This document shows, piece after piece, positions 18,260 through 26,584 of a stretch of 64,000 bases of DNA. The position numbers were made by a program, and so were the translations under genes. This DNA comes from Methylobacterium mesophilicum SR1.6/6 (lineage in GTDB: Bacteria > Pseudomonadota > Alphaproteobacteria > Rhizobiales > Beijerinckiaceae): the NCBI RefSeq assembly GCF_000364445.2, contig NZ_CP043538.1:2797612-2861611 (forward strand). The letters run 5' to 3'. The stretch's first letter is position 1. Each line of letters opens with the position of its first letter. A model generated the notes under the pieces. The model saw only the letters and a program-made list of their open reading frames with translations, did not search any database and was not told the DNA's origin.

Positions 18260-19122
18260 GGCTCGCCCCGCAACGTGACGGAGGTGAGCCGCGCGGGCGA
18301 ATATCCGGTGGCCCGGTGCAGATCGTCGAAGGCGTGCGAGCGCGCGATCAGACCGGCGGCCCGTCGCATCAGCGCGTCGTCGGCCGGCTGCTCGAAGTGA
18401 CGGCCGTTGCGGGTCCAGCGGATCGGCTCCGGGCTGCGCTCCGGACCGGTGATCATCGCGATGGTCGGATGGGCCGGGCCGCCATGGGCGTGGATCCGGT
18501 GGCCGGCCGCGTCGTCGTCGAACAGCAGCCGGGTCAGGCCGCGGGCCTGTGCCTCGACGACCCGTCGGCCCTGGGCGACATGATCGTCGAAGAACGCCAC
18601 CGTGACGGCGGGATCGAGTCCTGACCAGTCGGCGGTCGACCAATCGGCCGTGCTGTAGCGGGCCTGTGGATCTCGGTACTGAAGTCCCGACAGGTCCGGG
18701 TCGTGACAGAAGATTCGGGCCTGCGGGCGGGCCTGGCGGATCACCCAGGTGGTCAGGCCGCGGAAGACACCCGACTCGATGACGGTGTCCGGCCGCAGCG
18801 CGCGCAACGCCACATAGAGCTGCAGCGCGCCGTTGAAGCCGCTGCCGCCCCGGCGCTGCCGGACCGGCGCGTCGGGGATCAGGTCCCAGAAGGCGCGAAC
18901 CTGCGCGAGCACGTCGCCGTCCGGCTCCAGACCGGCGGCGGCGAGGTCGCGCGTCAGGATCGCTGCCGCCGATTCCAGCAGAGTCGCGACTTCGCGCGGG
19001 GAGGTCGGCCGGTGGCTCCAGTCGGAGGCGGCCGGCACGAGGTCGTAGCCGAGCCGGTCGAACAGCGGCGACAGCACCTTGCGCCGCAGGCGCTCAAGCA
19101 TCACGGGCGGGCGCTGCTGCAT
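18256..19122 (-). CDS. Unassigned protein, possibly a class I methyltransferase-like fold
   Basis: I do not recognise this 288-residue protein with certainty. The central segment TVIESGVFRGLTTWVIRQ followed by IFCHDPD resembles motif I and the acidic post-motif of SAM-dependent methyltransferases of the cephalosporin-hydroxylase (CmcI-like) kind, and AVTVAFFDDHVAQG could be the next strand. No signal peptide or membrane span is seen. A 15-bp imperfect tandem duplication at 18623-18652 (12 of 15 bases match) gives the protein repeat STADW-STADW. It sits between the ABC ATPase (1-nt overlap, TGATG) and the binding protein (4-nt overlap), an unusual place inside a transporter operon. A glycan- or peptide-modifying enzyme is possible but unproven. 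Confidence 0.7.
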   Translation of the reverse strand: MQQRPPVMLERLRRKVLSPLFDRLGYDLVPAASDWSHRPTSPREVATLLESAAAILTRDLAAAGLEPDGDVLAQVRAFWDLIPDAPVRQRRGGSGFNGALQLYVALRALRPDTVIESGVFRGLTTWVIRQARPQARIFCHDPDLSGLQYRDPQARYSTADWSTADWSGLDPAVTVAFFDDHVAQGRRVVEAQARGLTRLLFDDDAAGHRIHAHGGPAHPTIAMITGPERSPEPIRWTRNGRHFEQPADDALMRRAAGLIARSHAFDDLHRATGYSPARLTSVTLRGEP

Positions 19123-20963
19123 CAGGCGGCCTCCGCGGCCTGCGCGCCGCCCAAGCGGACCCGGTGACCGGACTCGATCGCCCGCATGGTCCCGGCCTCA
19201 TCGGGCCCGAGCCGGTAGGGCGGCGCCCAGCGGGTCGGATCGTTCTGATCGCCCGTGACCGCCGCGAAATCGAGGGGATGGTCCAGGCTGGGATCCGGCA
19301 CGGCCGCCAGCAGCGCCCGCGTGTAGGGATGGACCGGCCGGCGGAACAGGGCGGCGCGGGGCGCCTCCTCGACGATCCGGCCCCGGCACATCACGCTGAT
19401 CGTATCCGCCATGTAGTCGATCACGGCCAAGTTGTGGGACACGATGAGGTAGGAGAGGCCCAGCGCGGCCTGCAAATCCTTCAGCAGGTTGAGGATCTGC
19501 GCCTGGACTGAGACGTCGAGGGCCGAGACCGGCTCGTCGAGTACGAGGAGGCGCGGCTTGGCGGCCAGTGCCCGGGCGATGCCGATCCGCTGGCGCTGGC
19601 CGCCCGAGAAGGCGTGGGGGTAGCGGGCCAGTCCGGCCGGCTCCAGGCCGACCATCGCCATCAGGGCCCGGCAGCGCTCCCGCCGCTCCGCCGCCGGGAC
19701 ACCGTGGATCTCCATCGGCTCAGACAGGATCTGGCGCACCGTCATGCGCGGGTCCAGGGAGGCGTAAGGGTCCTGGAATACGAACTGAACCGTGCGCCGG
19801 AAGGCGAAGAGGGCATCACCGCTCAGGGCGTGAACGTCCTGGGGCCCGGAGCCGTCGTCGAACAGGATCCGGCCCGAATCGGGTTCCAGCGCCCGCATGA
19901 TCATCTTCGAGACGGTGGTCTTGCCCGAGCCGGACTCACCCACCAGGCCGAGGGTCTGGCCGGCCTTCAGGCTCAGCGACACGTCCGAGACGGCATGGAC
20001 GAGCCGGGGCTTCTGCCACAGTCGGCCTGCGCGCAAGGTGAAGGTTTTGCTCACCCCCTCGACCTGAAGGAGCGGTCCGGCCAGGGGCGCGAGCGCCCGG
20101 GCGGGCGGGATCTCGGCCCGCGCCGGGCGGATCGGGGTGAGCCGCTCACCGGGCGCCATGTCGAACCGCGGGACCGCGTGCAGCAGTGCCCGAAGATAGG
20201 CGTGGCCCGGTGCGCGCATCACCGTGTCGCGAGGCCCCGACTCTACGAGGCGGCCGCGATAGAGCACCGCCACGTCATGGGCGATGTTGGCGACGACGCC
20301 GAGGTCGTGCGTGATCAGCAGGATCGCCATGCCGGTCTCCGCCTGCAGGCGGGCCAGCAGGGCGAGGATCTGCGCCTGGGTGGTGACGTCGAGCGCGGTG
20401 GTTGGCTCGTCGGCGACCAGCAGGGCGGGCTTCAGGATCAGCGCCATCGCGATCATGGCACGCTGGCGCAGCCCCCCCGACAGCTCGAACGGGTAGGTCC
20501 GGAGCGCCCGGTGCGGGTCCGGGAAGCCGACCCGGGCAAGCGCCTCCTGCGTCCGCGCATCGGCCTCCTTCCGGTCCGCACCGGTGTGGATGCGCAGGGC
20601 CTCGCCGATCTGGTCACCGATCGTGTGGAGCGGCGAGAGGCAGGTCATCGGCTCCTGGAAGATCATCGCGATGCGCAGTCCGCGGATCGCACGCATCGCC
20701 GGTCCCTCCGCCGGAAGGCGGGCGATGTCGGTTTCGGCTTGGCCGTCGGCGAAGAGGATCTGGCCGCGGGTGATGGCGGCCGAGGGCGGCAGGATCCGCA
20801 GGATCGCCTGCGCGGTCACGGACTTTCCGGAGCCGGACTCGCCGACGAGCGCAAGGGTGCGCCCGCGCGGCACGTCGAGGGACAGGCCATGCAGCGCCTC
20901 GAACGGTCCGGTCTCCGTGCGGAAGGCGACGGCAAGGTCGCGGATGGACAGCAGGGCGCTCAA
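19122..20963 (-). CDS. Peptide-type ABC transporter ATPase, two fused nucleotide-binding domains (YejF-like)
   Basis: A 613-residue cytoplasmic ATPase holding two complete ABC domains. The N-terminal copy has Walker [13 protein letters not shown], signature LSGGLRQR and Walker [13 protein letters not shown]. The C-terminal copy has [26 protein letters not shown] and [12 protein letters not shown]. This DppD-DppF fusion in one chain is typical of YejF/GsiA-type importers. The start is TTG at 20963 in a TTGA overlap with the preceding glycosyltransferase-deacetylase gene. It would power the permease pair encoded downstream. Coupling to glycosyltransferase genes is unusual for this transporter class. 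Confidence 0.95.
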   Translation of the reverse strand: MSALLSIRDLAVAFRTETGPFEALHGLSLDVPRGRTLALVGESGSGKSVTAQAILRILPPSAAITRGQILFADGQAETDIARLPAEGPAMRAIRGLRIAMIFQEPMTCLSPLHTIGDQIGEALRIHTGADRKEADARTQEALARVGFPDPHRALRTYPFELSGGLRQRAMIAMALILKPALLVADEPTTALDVTTQAQILALLARLQAETGMAILLITHDLGVVANIAHDVAVLYRGRLVESGPRDTVMRAPGHAYLRALLHAVPRFDMAPGERLTPIRPARAEIPPARALAPLAGPLLQVEGVSKTFTLRAGRLWQKPRLVHAVSDVSLSLKAGQTLGLVGESGSGKTTVSKMIMRALEPDSGRILFDDGSGPQDVHALSGDALFAFRRTVQFVFQDPYASLDPRMTVRQILSEPMEIHGVPAAERRERCRALMAMVGLEPAGLARYPHAFSGGQRQRIGIARALAAKPRLLVLDEPVSALDVSVQAQILNLLKDLQAALGLSYLIVSHNLAVIDYMADTISVMCRGRIVEEAPRAALFRRPVHPYTRALLAAVPDPSLDHPLDFAAVTGDQNDPTRWAPPYRLGPDEAGTMRAIESGHRVRLGGAQAAEAA

Positions 20964-22906
20964 CCAGTCCTCGCGATCTGGGAACCCGGAGACTTAGACG
21001 GTGCTGCACCAGTGTCCACCGGGACAGGACGGAACAGGCGACGAAAGTTTAGCGCGTGTACCGCCGGATGCTTGAGCAGGACCGTGAGCAGTTCGTCCAC
21101 GAATCTCCAGATCGCCGCGTCGTGCACCAGATGATGGGTCAGCAAGCCGATGGGGCGCCCGCCTGCGATCGTCTCGGCGAGACCGTGCAGCAGCACCTCC
21201 GGGTTCCGCAGTGAGCGCGTGCCGCGCCAGTCGATCGGATCCAGGGTGGCGTCGAACCGGCGCAGGCCGGACACCGGCGGCCCGGGGATCGCCGAGAGGC
21301 CACCGTAGCCGAGTTCCGGCAGAACGGCCGTCAGCGCCGGTGCGAGGCGATTCCAGGGCGGCACGAAGATCGGCATGAGCGCCGCCTCCGACAGCCGGTC
21401 CCGGGCGATACGCAGCCCGGCGGCGGCGTCGGCCCGGAGCGCGTCGAGGGACCGGTGGGCGCCGAATTCCGCCGGTTTCTCGCAGGGCGCCGCATGATTG
21501 CGGTGCGCGAGGCCGTGAACCGCCACGCTCACGAGGCTCGCGCTTTCGAGCCGTTGCCCGAGCGCGGGCTCGATCCCGGCCGGGATCGCGGCCAGGAGGA
21601 GCGGGACGGCGTGCCGGTCGGCGAGGCCGATCAGCCGGTCAAGGGCCGGCGTGGCCGTGACCGCGTCGTCGTCGCGCCAGAGGAACGGGACGGCCCGGCC
21701 CCGTGACGCAGCCGCGTCGAGGGCAGTGCGGACGACGTCGAGGCCGGACCGTTCGGCAGCGGGCCGTCGTCCCAGGGATCTGCGCCCGGCCAGCAGGTCC
21801 TCGACGATCTGCACCGAGCGACCGGCTCCGTCGAGATCGATCCCGTGAGGCGCCGGCAAGCGCGCCGTCCGCTGCGCATCGACGGCCTCGAGGAGCGATT
21901 CGGTGTGCAGGTCCGCTTCAGCCAGCACCCGTGCGAGGCCGCGGCCGGCGAGCCGCTCGGCCCGCAACCTCTGTTCGGTCTCGCCCCCGGCTTCGAAGGG
22001 CACGAGCACGGCCGGTGTCCCGGTGACCAGGAGATCCGTCGCGGTGTTGTAGCCGCTCTGGCTCACCGAGAGCGCGGCACCGGCCAGCAGGCTCCTGTAG
22101 TCGGGTCGCGCCCGCGTCACGAGGCCGTCCGGCAGATCCCGCGACAGATCCGCCAGGGCCGGCTCGGGCACGCCGTGTCCAGCCAGGATCCGCCAGCCGA
22201 GTTCCGGCCGGCGCCGCGCCGCCTCGGCGGCGGCGCGCAAGAGTTCAAGCCCCGCCGGACCGGACCCGGCAGCCGCCACGATGCCGGAGCGCCGGGCGGC
22301 CGGCAGCGGGCGCGTGCCCTCGTCCACGTAGCCGGTGTAGCGGATCAAGCCGGAAGCGGCGGCGTCGAGGGGCCAGGACGCGTCGAGGGGCACGAGCGCC
22401 GGGTCGCCGTGCACCAGCACGGCATCGTAGAGCGCCGACAGGCGGGCATGGGCCTGCGCGATGCGTTCAGGTTTCGCGGAGGCGACGAGAATATCCCGCA
22501 CGGAGGCGAGCACCAGCGGACGGGGGCTGCGGGCATGGGCCGCTTCAACCAGCGCCAGAAACTCGGCCGCGAGCGCCCTCCGTCCGAAAGGAAACAGCTC
22601 CGTGATGATCGCTTCGGGCGAGAAGGCCGCATCCGCCTCGATCAGTTGCGCGCAGCGGTGCGCCAGCAGATCCGGATGCGCCGGCGCACCGTCCGGGCCG
22701 AGCGGCGTCGCGAAATCGGTGCCGGCGATCCGCACCGGCTGTAGCTGCACGAGTCGGACGCCGTCGAGGCGCACCATCGGGGCCGGCGCCCCACCCGACA
22801 GCAGCACGACGTCGTGGCCGGCGCCCGCGAAGGCCCGGGCGAGCGCTGCGGCCCGGGTGAGGTGCCCGGCACCGAGGAGATGCGTGACCGCGATCAGGAC
22901 GCGCAC
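20960..22906 (-). CDS. GT-B glycosyltransferase fused to a polysaccharide-deacetylase-like domain
   Basis: A 648-residue two-domain protein. Residues 1 to about 385 form a GT-B (MurG/GT28-like) glycosyltransferase: N-terminal LLGAGHLTRAAALARAF and a C-terminal donor site with SQSGYNTATDLLVTGTPAVLVPF. From about 395 to the end it resembles a NodB/polysaccharide-deacetylase barrel, with the acidic pair in FLWRDDDA, the metal-binding His pair in VHGLAHRNH and the motif FVPPWNRL, so the metal site looks intact. It starts with GTG at 22906, overlaps the upstream GT4 gene by 13 bp and the downstream ATPase by 4 bp. The fusion suggests sugar addition and N-deacetylation on the same glycan; the substrate is unknown. 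Confidence 0.85.
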   Translation of the reverse strand: MRVLIAVTHLLGAGHLTRAAALARAFAGAGHDVVLLSGGAPAPMVRLDGVRLVQLQPVRIAGTDFATPLGPDGAPAHPDLLAHRCAQLIEADAAFSPEAIITELFPFGRRALAAEFLALVEAAHARSPRPLVLASVRDILVASAKPERIAQAHARLSALYDAVLVHGDPALVPLDASWPLDAAASGLIRYTGYVDEGTRPLPAARRSGIVAAAGSGPAGLELLRAAAEAARRRPELGWRILAGHGVPEPALADLSRDLPDGLVTRARPDYRSLLAGAALSVSQSGYNTATDLLVTGTPAVLVPFEAGGETEQRLRAERLAGRGLARVLAEADLHTESLLEAVDAQRTARLPAPHGIDLDGAGRSVQIVEDLLAGRRSLGRRPAAERSGLDVVRTALDAAASRGRAVPFLWRDDDAVTATPALDRLIGLADRHAVPLLLAAIPAGIEPALGQRLESASLVSVAVHGLAHRNHAAPCEKPAEFGAHRSLDALRADAAAGLRIARDRLSEAALMPIFVPPWNRLAPALTAVLPELGYGGLSAIPGPPVSGLRRFDATLDPIDWRGTRSLRNPEVLLHGLAETIAGGRPIGLLTHHLVHDAAIWRFVDELLTVLLKHPAVHALNFRRLFRPVPVDTGAAPSKSPGSQIARTG

Positions 22907-24174
22907 GCGGTCAGCTCCGTCTCGCCGGCTTCGGCCGGTTCCGGCAGCCCCGCGGAGATCCGCAGCCGGGCCGCGATCAGCGCGACGGCGGCCCCCGCCG
23001 AGAAGTCGCGCACGAGTCGCGCCCGCGCCGCATCGCCCAGGCGCTGACGCAGCGCCGGATCCCGCGCGAGGCGCACCAGGGCGCCGGCCAGAGCCGCGGG
23101 CTCTCCGGGCGGAACGAGGATGCCGTGCACGCCGTCGGCGATGAATTCCGGCGTGCCCGCGAAGGCGGTTGCCAGGATCGGCAGGGCTTGGCTCGCGGCC
23201 TCCATCAGCACGTTCGGCAGCCCGTCCCGATCGCCGCCCGGAGCGGGTTTGGTCGGCAGGACGAACAGGTCCGCCGCGCGCATCGCCGCCACCACTTCGG
23301 GCTGCGGCAACGCCCCGAGGAAGGCGACGCGGTGGTCGAGGGCGGTGTCCCGCACGCGTGCCTCCAAGCTGCGTCGAAGCTCCCCGCCGCCGATCAGTTC
23401 GAGGCGCCAGTGCAGCCCGGCAGGCAGGGCGGCGAGGGCCTTCAACAGGTCGTCATGCCCCTTCTTGGCGACAAGTCGTCCGACGCAGATCAGCCGGAGC
23501 GGCGCCTCGGGATCACTGCCGTCGCGCGGGTCTCGACGCTCAGGCGGCGACGGGAAGCGATCGAGGTCGAGGCCGTGATAGGCGAGATGCGTCCGGCCGG
23601 GGGCCAAGCTGTTCAGGCGGCCGAGGCCGTCGCGCGTGCAGGTCACCCCCCAGGCGGCGTTGCCGAGCTTCTCGACCAGTTCCCAGTCCGGCGTCGTCCA
23701 GATGTCCTTGGCGTGGGCCGAGAAGCTCCAGCCGCGACCGGTCAGCAGGGCAGCGTAGCGGGCGACGCTCGCGGGCGTGTGGAGGAAGTGCACGTGGATG
23801 TGGCTGACGGCTGCGGGTAGCTCCCGGGCGAGCACCAGCGCCTGTCCCAGCCGGCGCAGGCGCGACGCCGTGGGGTCGCGCCGGAGATCGCGGGCGAACA
23901 GCGCGAGCAGCGCCGGGAGCCGGGGGCGGCGAAGGGCTGCGAACAGACCGCGCAGCACGCGCAGCGGCGCTTGGTAGAGATATTCCGGCAGGTAGGCGAC
24001 CGGCGCGCGGATCTGCCCGTGCATGGGATGCCGGGCGCGGTCGGTCGGGCGACGCAGGGACCAGATCTCCAGCGGCAGGCCCAGCCGCTCCAGCGCCAGG
24101 ATCTCCTGCGCGATAAAGGTCTCCGACAGGCGCGGATAGCCCTTGAGCACGACGGCGATCCGGCCGTTCGTCAC
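22894..24174 (-). CDS. Group 1 (GT4) glycosyltransferase
   Basis: A 426-residue GT-B enzyme. The N-terminal acceptor domain starts VVLKGYPRLSETFIAQEI, typical of exopolysaccharide GT4 enzymes. The donor domain has LICVGRLVAKKGHDDLLKAL and the nucleotide-sugar E-x7-E region GLPNVLMEAASQALPILAT. I chose GTG 24174, which overlaps the upstream gene's TGA (GTGA) and gives a normal N-terminus; the longer frame translates the neighbour in the wrong phase. It is the second gene of the eight-gene run. No membrane span is seen, so it is probably cytoplasmic or membrane-associated. The acceptor is unknown. Confidence 0.9.
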   Translation of the reverse strand: MTNGRIAVVLKGYPRLSETFIAQEILALERLGLPLEIWSLRRPTDRARHPMHGQIRAPVAYLPEYLYQAPLRVLRGLFAALRRPRLPALLALFARDLRRDPTASRLRRLGQALVLARELPAAVSHIHVHFLHTPASVARYAALLTGRGWSFSAHAKDIWTTPDWELVEKLGNAAWGVTCTRDGLGRLNSLAPGRTHLAYHGLDLDRFPSPPERRDPRDGSDPEAPLRLICVGRLVAKKGHDDLLKALAALPAGLHWRLELIGGGELRRSLEARVRDTALDHRVAFLGALPQPEVVAAMRAADLFVLPTKPAPGGDRDGLPNVLMEAASQALPILATAFAGTPEFIADGVHGILVPPGEPAALAGALVRLARDPALRQRLGDAARARLVRDFSAGAAVALIAARLRISAGLPEPAEAGETELTACAS

Positions 24175-25409
24175 GAGATTGCCCGCAATGACGGCTGGCT
24201 GGCGCCCACGCCCGCCGGCGCCCGCACCCGCCGCGCCACGGCATCGAGCCCGTCGAGCAGGCCTGGGACCAAAACCCGGGACGGTTCGGTCTGGTCCGGC
24301 AGGGCACGGAGCGCCGCGGCCATGCGCTCCGGCGTCCGCCCTTCGGCCTCCATCAGGACCCGCACGAGGCCGAGCCGCTCGGCCGCCAGCGCGCGGATCG
24401 CCTGTTCCCGGCGCGGTTCGGTCCGCGGGACGAGGACGGCGCGCCGGTCGAAGGACAGGATCTCGCAGAAGGTGTTGTAGCCGCCCATCGCCACGACGCC
24501 GGCCGCCTTGCACATCAGGAACTCGATCTCGCTGTCGAAGGTGATGGCGGCGATCCGACCCGCGAGCGCGCGGATGCGGCCGGTGAAGCGCTCCCGGGTT
24601 GCGGCGTCGAGGAAGGGCCCGAAGGCGATCAGCGCGGGCAGGGGGATGCCCGGATCGGCCTCGTAGGCGGCGATCACCCAGTCGATCAGCGCGGCCCCGT
24701 CGCCGCCGCCGCCCGGGGTCACGAGGATGAACGGCCCGTCCGCCATGGCGGGCTCCTCGCGCCCGGCGCGGGGTTCCGGCAGTTCTCGGCGCAGGTAGCC
24801 CGTGTAGATCAGGCGCGCGTCGATCCGGGCGGCCATCTCGGGATCCATCGGCAGCGCCGCGAGCGGCGCGTGGATGCGGCTCAGGCCATACACCCAGATC
24901 TCATCGTAGAAGCGCGCCATGGTCTCGACCGCACCCTTGCGCTCCCACTCCGGGACGAGCCGGTCGGCATCGTCGAGCACGTCGCGCAGGCCGAGAACCA
25001 GTCGGATCCCGCGCGCTGCGGCGCCGTCTAGGACGGGCATCAGCTCGCCCTGAAAGCCGGCGGGCTCCTTGTCGACGAGGATCAGGTCGGGCCGGAACGC
25101 GTCGCAGGCACGGGTGATGGCCGCCGTTCGCTGCTCCACGGTCCGGGCAAGCGGAACGGCCGGATTGAGGCTGGCGTAGTTGCCGTCCGGGATCTTGGTC
25201 ACCGGTGGCAGCCGGACCGTGCGCACGCCGGGGGCGAAGGCGTACCGGTCGATCACCGGCGATCCGGACACGATCATCGCCCGCACGCCGCGGTCACCTG
25301 AGACGATGGCGTTGGCGATCGCCCGCGAGCGGCGCACGTGGCCAAGCCCGAAGGTGTCGTGACTGTAGATCAGGACGCGGGAGGCGAATGCCGGCTCGTC
25401 CACGCGCAT
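24171..25409 (-). CDS. MurG/GT28-like glycosyltransferase family protein
   Basis: A 412-residue GT-B protein. The N-terminus SHDTFGLGHVRRSRAIANAI holds the Gly-rich GLGHVRR loop of GT28-like enzymes. The donor half includes FILVTPGGGGDGAALIDW and VVAMGGYNTFCEILSF, echoing the GYNT motif of the third enzyme in the operon. I chose ATG 25409 (MRVDEPAFASRVLIYS), since the upstream extension is not conserved-looking. It is the first gene of the coupled run. crtC ends 317 bp upstream on the same strand with no clear terminator, so read-through from crtDC is possible. Function is open: envelope glycan or pigment glycosylation are both conceivable. Confidence 0.85.
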   Translation of the reverse strand: MRVDEPAFASRVLIYSHDTFGLGHVRRSRAIANAIVSGDRGVRAMIVSGSPVIDRYAFAPGVRTVRLPPVTKIPDGNYASLNPAVPLARTVEQRTAAITRACDAFRPDLILVDKEPAGFQGELMPVLDGAAARGIRLVLGLRDVLDDADRLVPEWERKGAVETMARFYDEIWVYGLSRIHAPLAALPMDPEMAARIDARLIYTGYLRRELPEPRAGREEPAMADGPFILVTPGGGGDGAALIDWVIAAYEADPGIPLPALIAFGPFLDAATRERFTGRIRALAGRIAAITFDSEIEFLMCKAAGVVAMGGYNTFCEILSFDRRAVLVPRTEPRREQAIRALAAERLGLVRVLMEAEGRTPERMAAALRALPDQTEPSRVLVPGLLDGLDAVARRVRAPAGVGASQPSLRAIS

Positions 25410-25726
25410 CGAGTAATGACCGCCTTGGTTGACGGCGCGAGGATCGCAGCCGCCGCCGTCTCGCACAAGCCGTGTTCTGCAGCAAACCTGAGCCGTGACG
25501 TCGGCGGCCAGTGGTGAGGGTCAGCGTTGGAGGGCCCGTCTGTCGGACGCGAACCGGCCGCTGAGAGAGCGCGCGCTGGCTTCGCGGGAGGAGCGAAGAG
25601 TTTCGGAGCCGCGCGACAACGGACAACGTGGCGACTCTGGATGGCTTCCCGCGCTCGAGGACGGGGGTGGCGGGCTCGGTCGGCGCTCCGCTTGTAACCC
25701 TTTGGAACCGGCGCTCCCGGCCCGCG
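25410..25726. other. Intergenic region between crtC and the glycosyltransferase operon
   Basis: 317 bp. No gene, convincing terminator hairpin or TGT-N12-ACA box seen. It should contain the operon promoter if the operon is not read from crtDC. Confidence 0.5.
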
Positions 25727-26584
25727 TCAGGCCAGCGGACGCGGCATGCGGAATGGGAGCATCAACTGCACCAGCGGGTTGCGGAACCGGTCCAGCGACA
25801 GGCTCTCGTGCATCGCCCGGACCGGCTCGCCGCAGAGCGTCGAGGCGAGGAGCGACCGGGCGTAGAACGGCGTGTCCTCGTAGGTGGCGAGCACCCGTGC
25901 GCGCCCGTCGTCGCTGCGGGTCTCGCGGCCCATGCGCCAGAACGACGTCGCCGGCAGGGACGCGGCGGTCGGGGGCCGGATCTCGCGGCGGCTGCCGTCG
26001 CTGGAGAACCGCAGCGACAGGTTCTGGCCGCCGCCCTCCCGATGCTGGACGTCGTACAGGATGGCGGCGCCGTCCTGCAGGTCGGCCCGGCACCACGTCC
26101 AGCGGGCGAAGGCGGCACCGAGCGGCTCGTCGCCGTCGTTCGTGTCGAAATAGCCGCTGCCGCTCCAGCTCAGGCCCGGCTGATCGAACGCCACCTCGAC
26201 CCGCGAGGACGGCGCCATCGGCCACCAGCGATGGCGCCCGGCCCGGTCGAGGTGGAACGGGCCGCCCGTGAAGCCGCGCGGTTCGAGTCGGACGGTGCCG
26301 CGGATCCGGTGCGGGAGGGGCGCGCCCCGCTCGTCGATCCGCACCGTCAGCGCAGTGCCGTCCCAGTGCATCACGCTGGGGCCGACGGCGATGTGGTCCG
26401 CGCTGCGCGACAGGCTGGCGGCGCGGCGCTCGGTCATGGCGAAGCGGCTGCGGTCGCCGTAGAGCACCACGTTCATGGCGCAGTGAGCGAAGGGGTCCTT
26501 CGTGGCGCTCCACCCGTAATAGGGCGAGAACACGCTGCCGATGAACGCGATGATGGTGAGGCCCTGCCGGCCATCGTCGCTCAC
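25727..26584 (-). CDS. crtC: Carotenoid 1,2-hydratase (hydroxyneurosporene synthase)
   Basis: Adds water across the terminal C1-C2 double bond of neurosporene/lycopene on the way to spheroidene or spirilloxanthin. The N-terminal IIAFIGSVFSPYYGWS and CAMNVVLYGDRSRFAMTER are strong CrtC hallmarks, and WTWCRADLQDGAAILYDV and MHESLSLDRF fit the rest. The GTG at 26584 overlaps the crtD stop (GTGA) and gives 285 residues, close to the Rhodobacter length. In the same frame upstream, codons for FDSPVAQGGYAWWYVDA resemble the N-terminus of longer CrtC homologues, but no ATG/GTG/TTG precedes them until ATG 26926 deep inside crtD. The true start is therefore unresolved. Confidence 0.9.
   Translation of the reverse strand: MSDDGRQGLTIIAFIGSVFSPYYGWSATKDPFAHCAMNVVLYGDRSRFAMTERRAASLSRSADHIAVGPSVMHWDGTALTVRIDERGAPLPHRIRGTVRLEPRGFTGGPFHLDRAGRHRWWPMAPSSRVEVAFDQPGLSWSGSGYFDTNDGDEPLGAAFARWTWCRADLQDGAAILYDVQHREGGGQNLSLRFSSDGSRREIRPPTAASLPATSFWRMGRETRSDDGRARVLATYEDTPFYARSLLASTLCGEPVRAMHESLSLDRFRNPLVQLMLPFRMPRPLA

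Noticed and set aside
18260..18643. N-terminal extension of the ABC binding protein
   Set aside because: Reads through the upstream gene in another phase; the ATG at 18259 with ATGA coupling and the signal sequence just after it is better.
24175..24513. N-terminal extension of the GT4 gene
   Set aside because: Arg/Gly/Ala-rich translation of the neighbour's other frame; GTG 24174 gives the normal family start.
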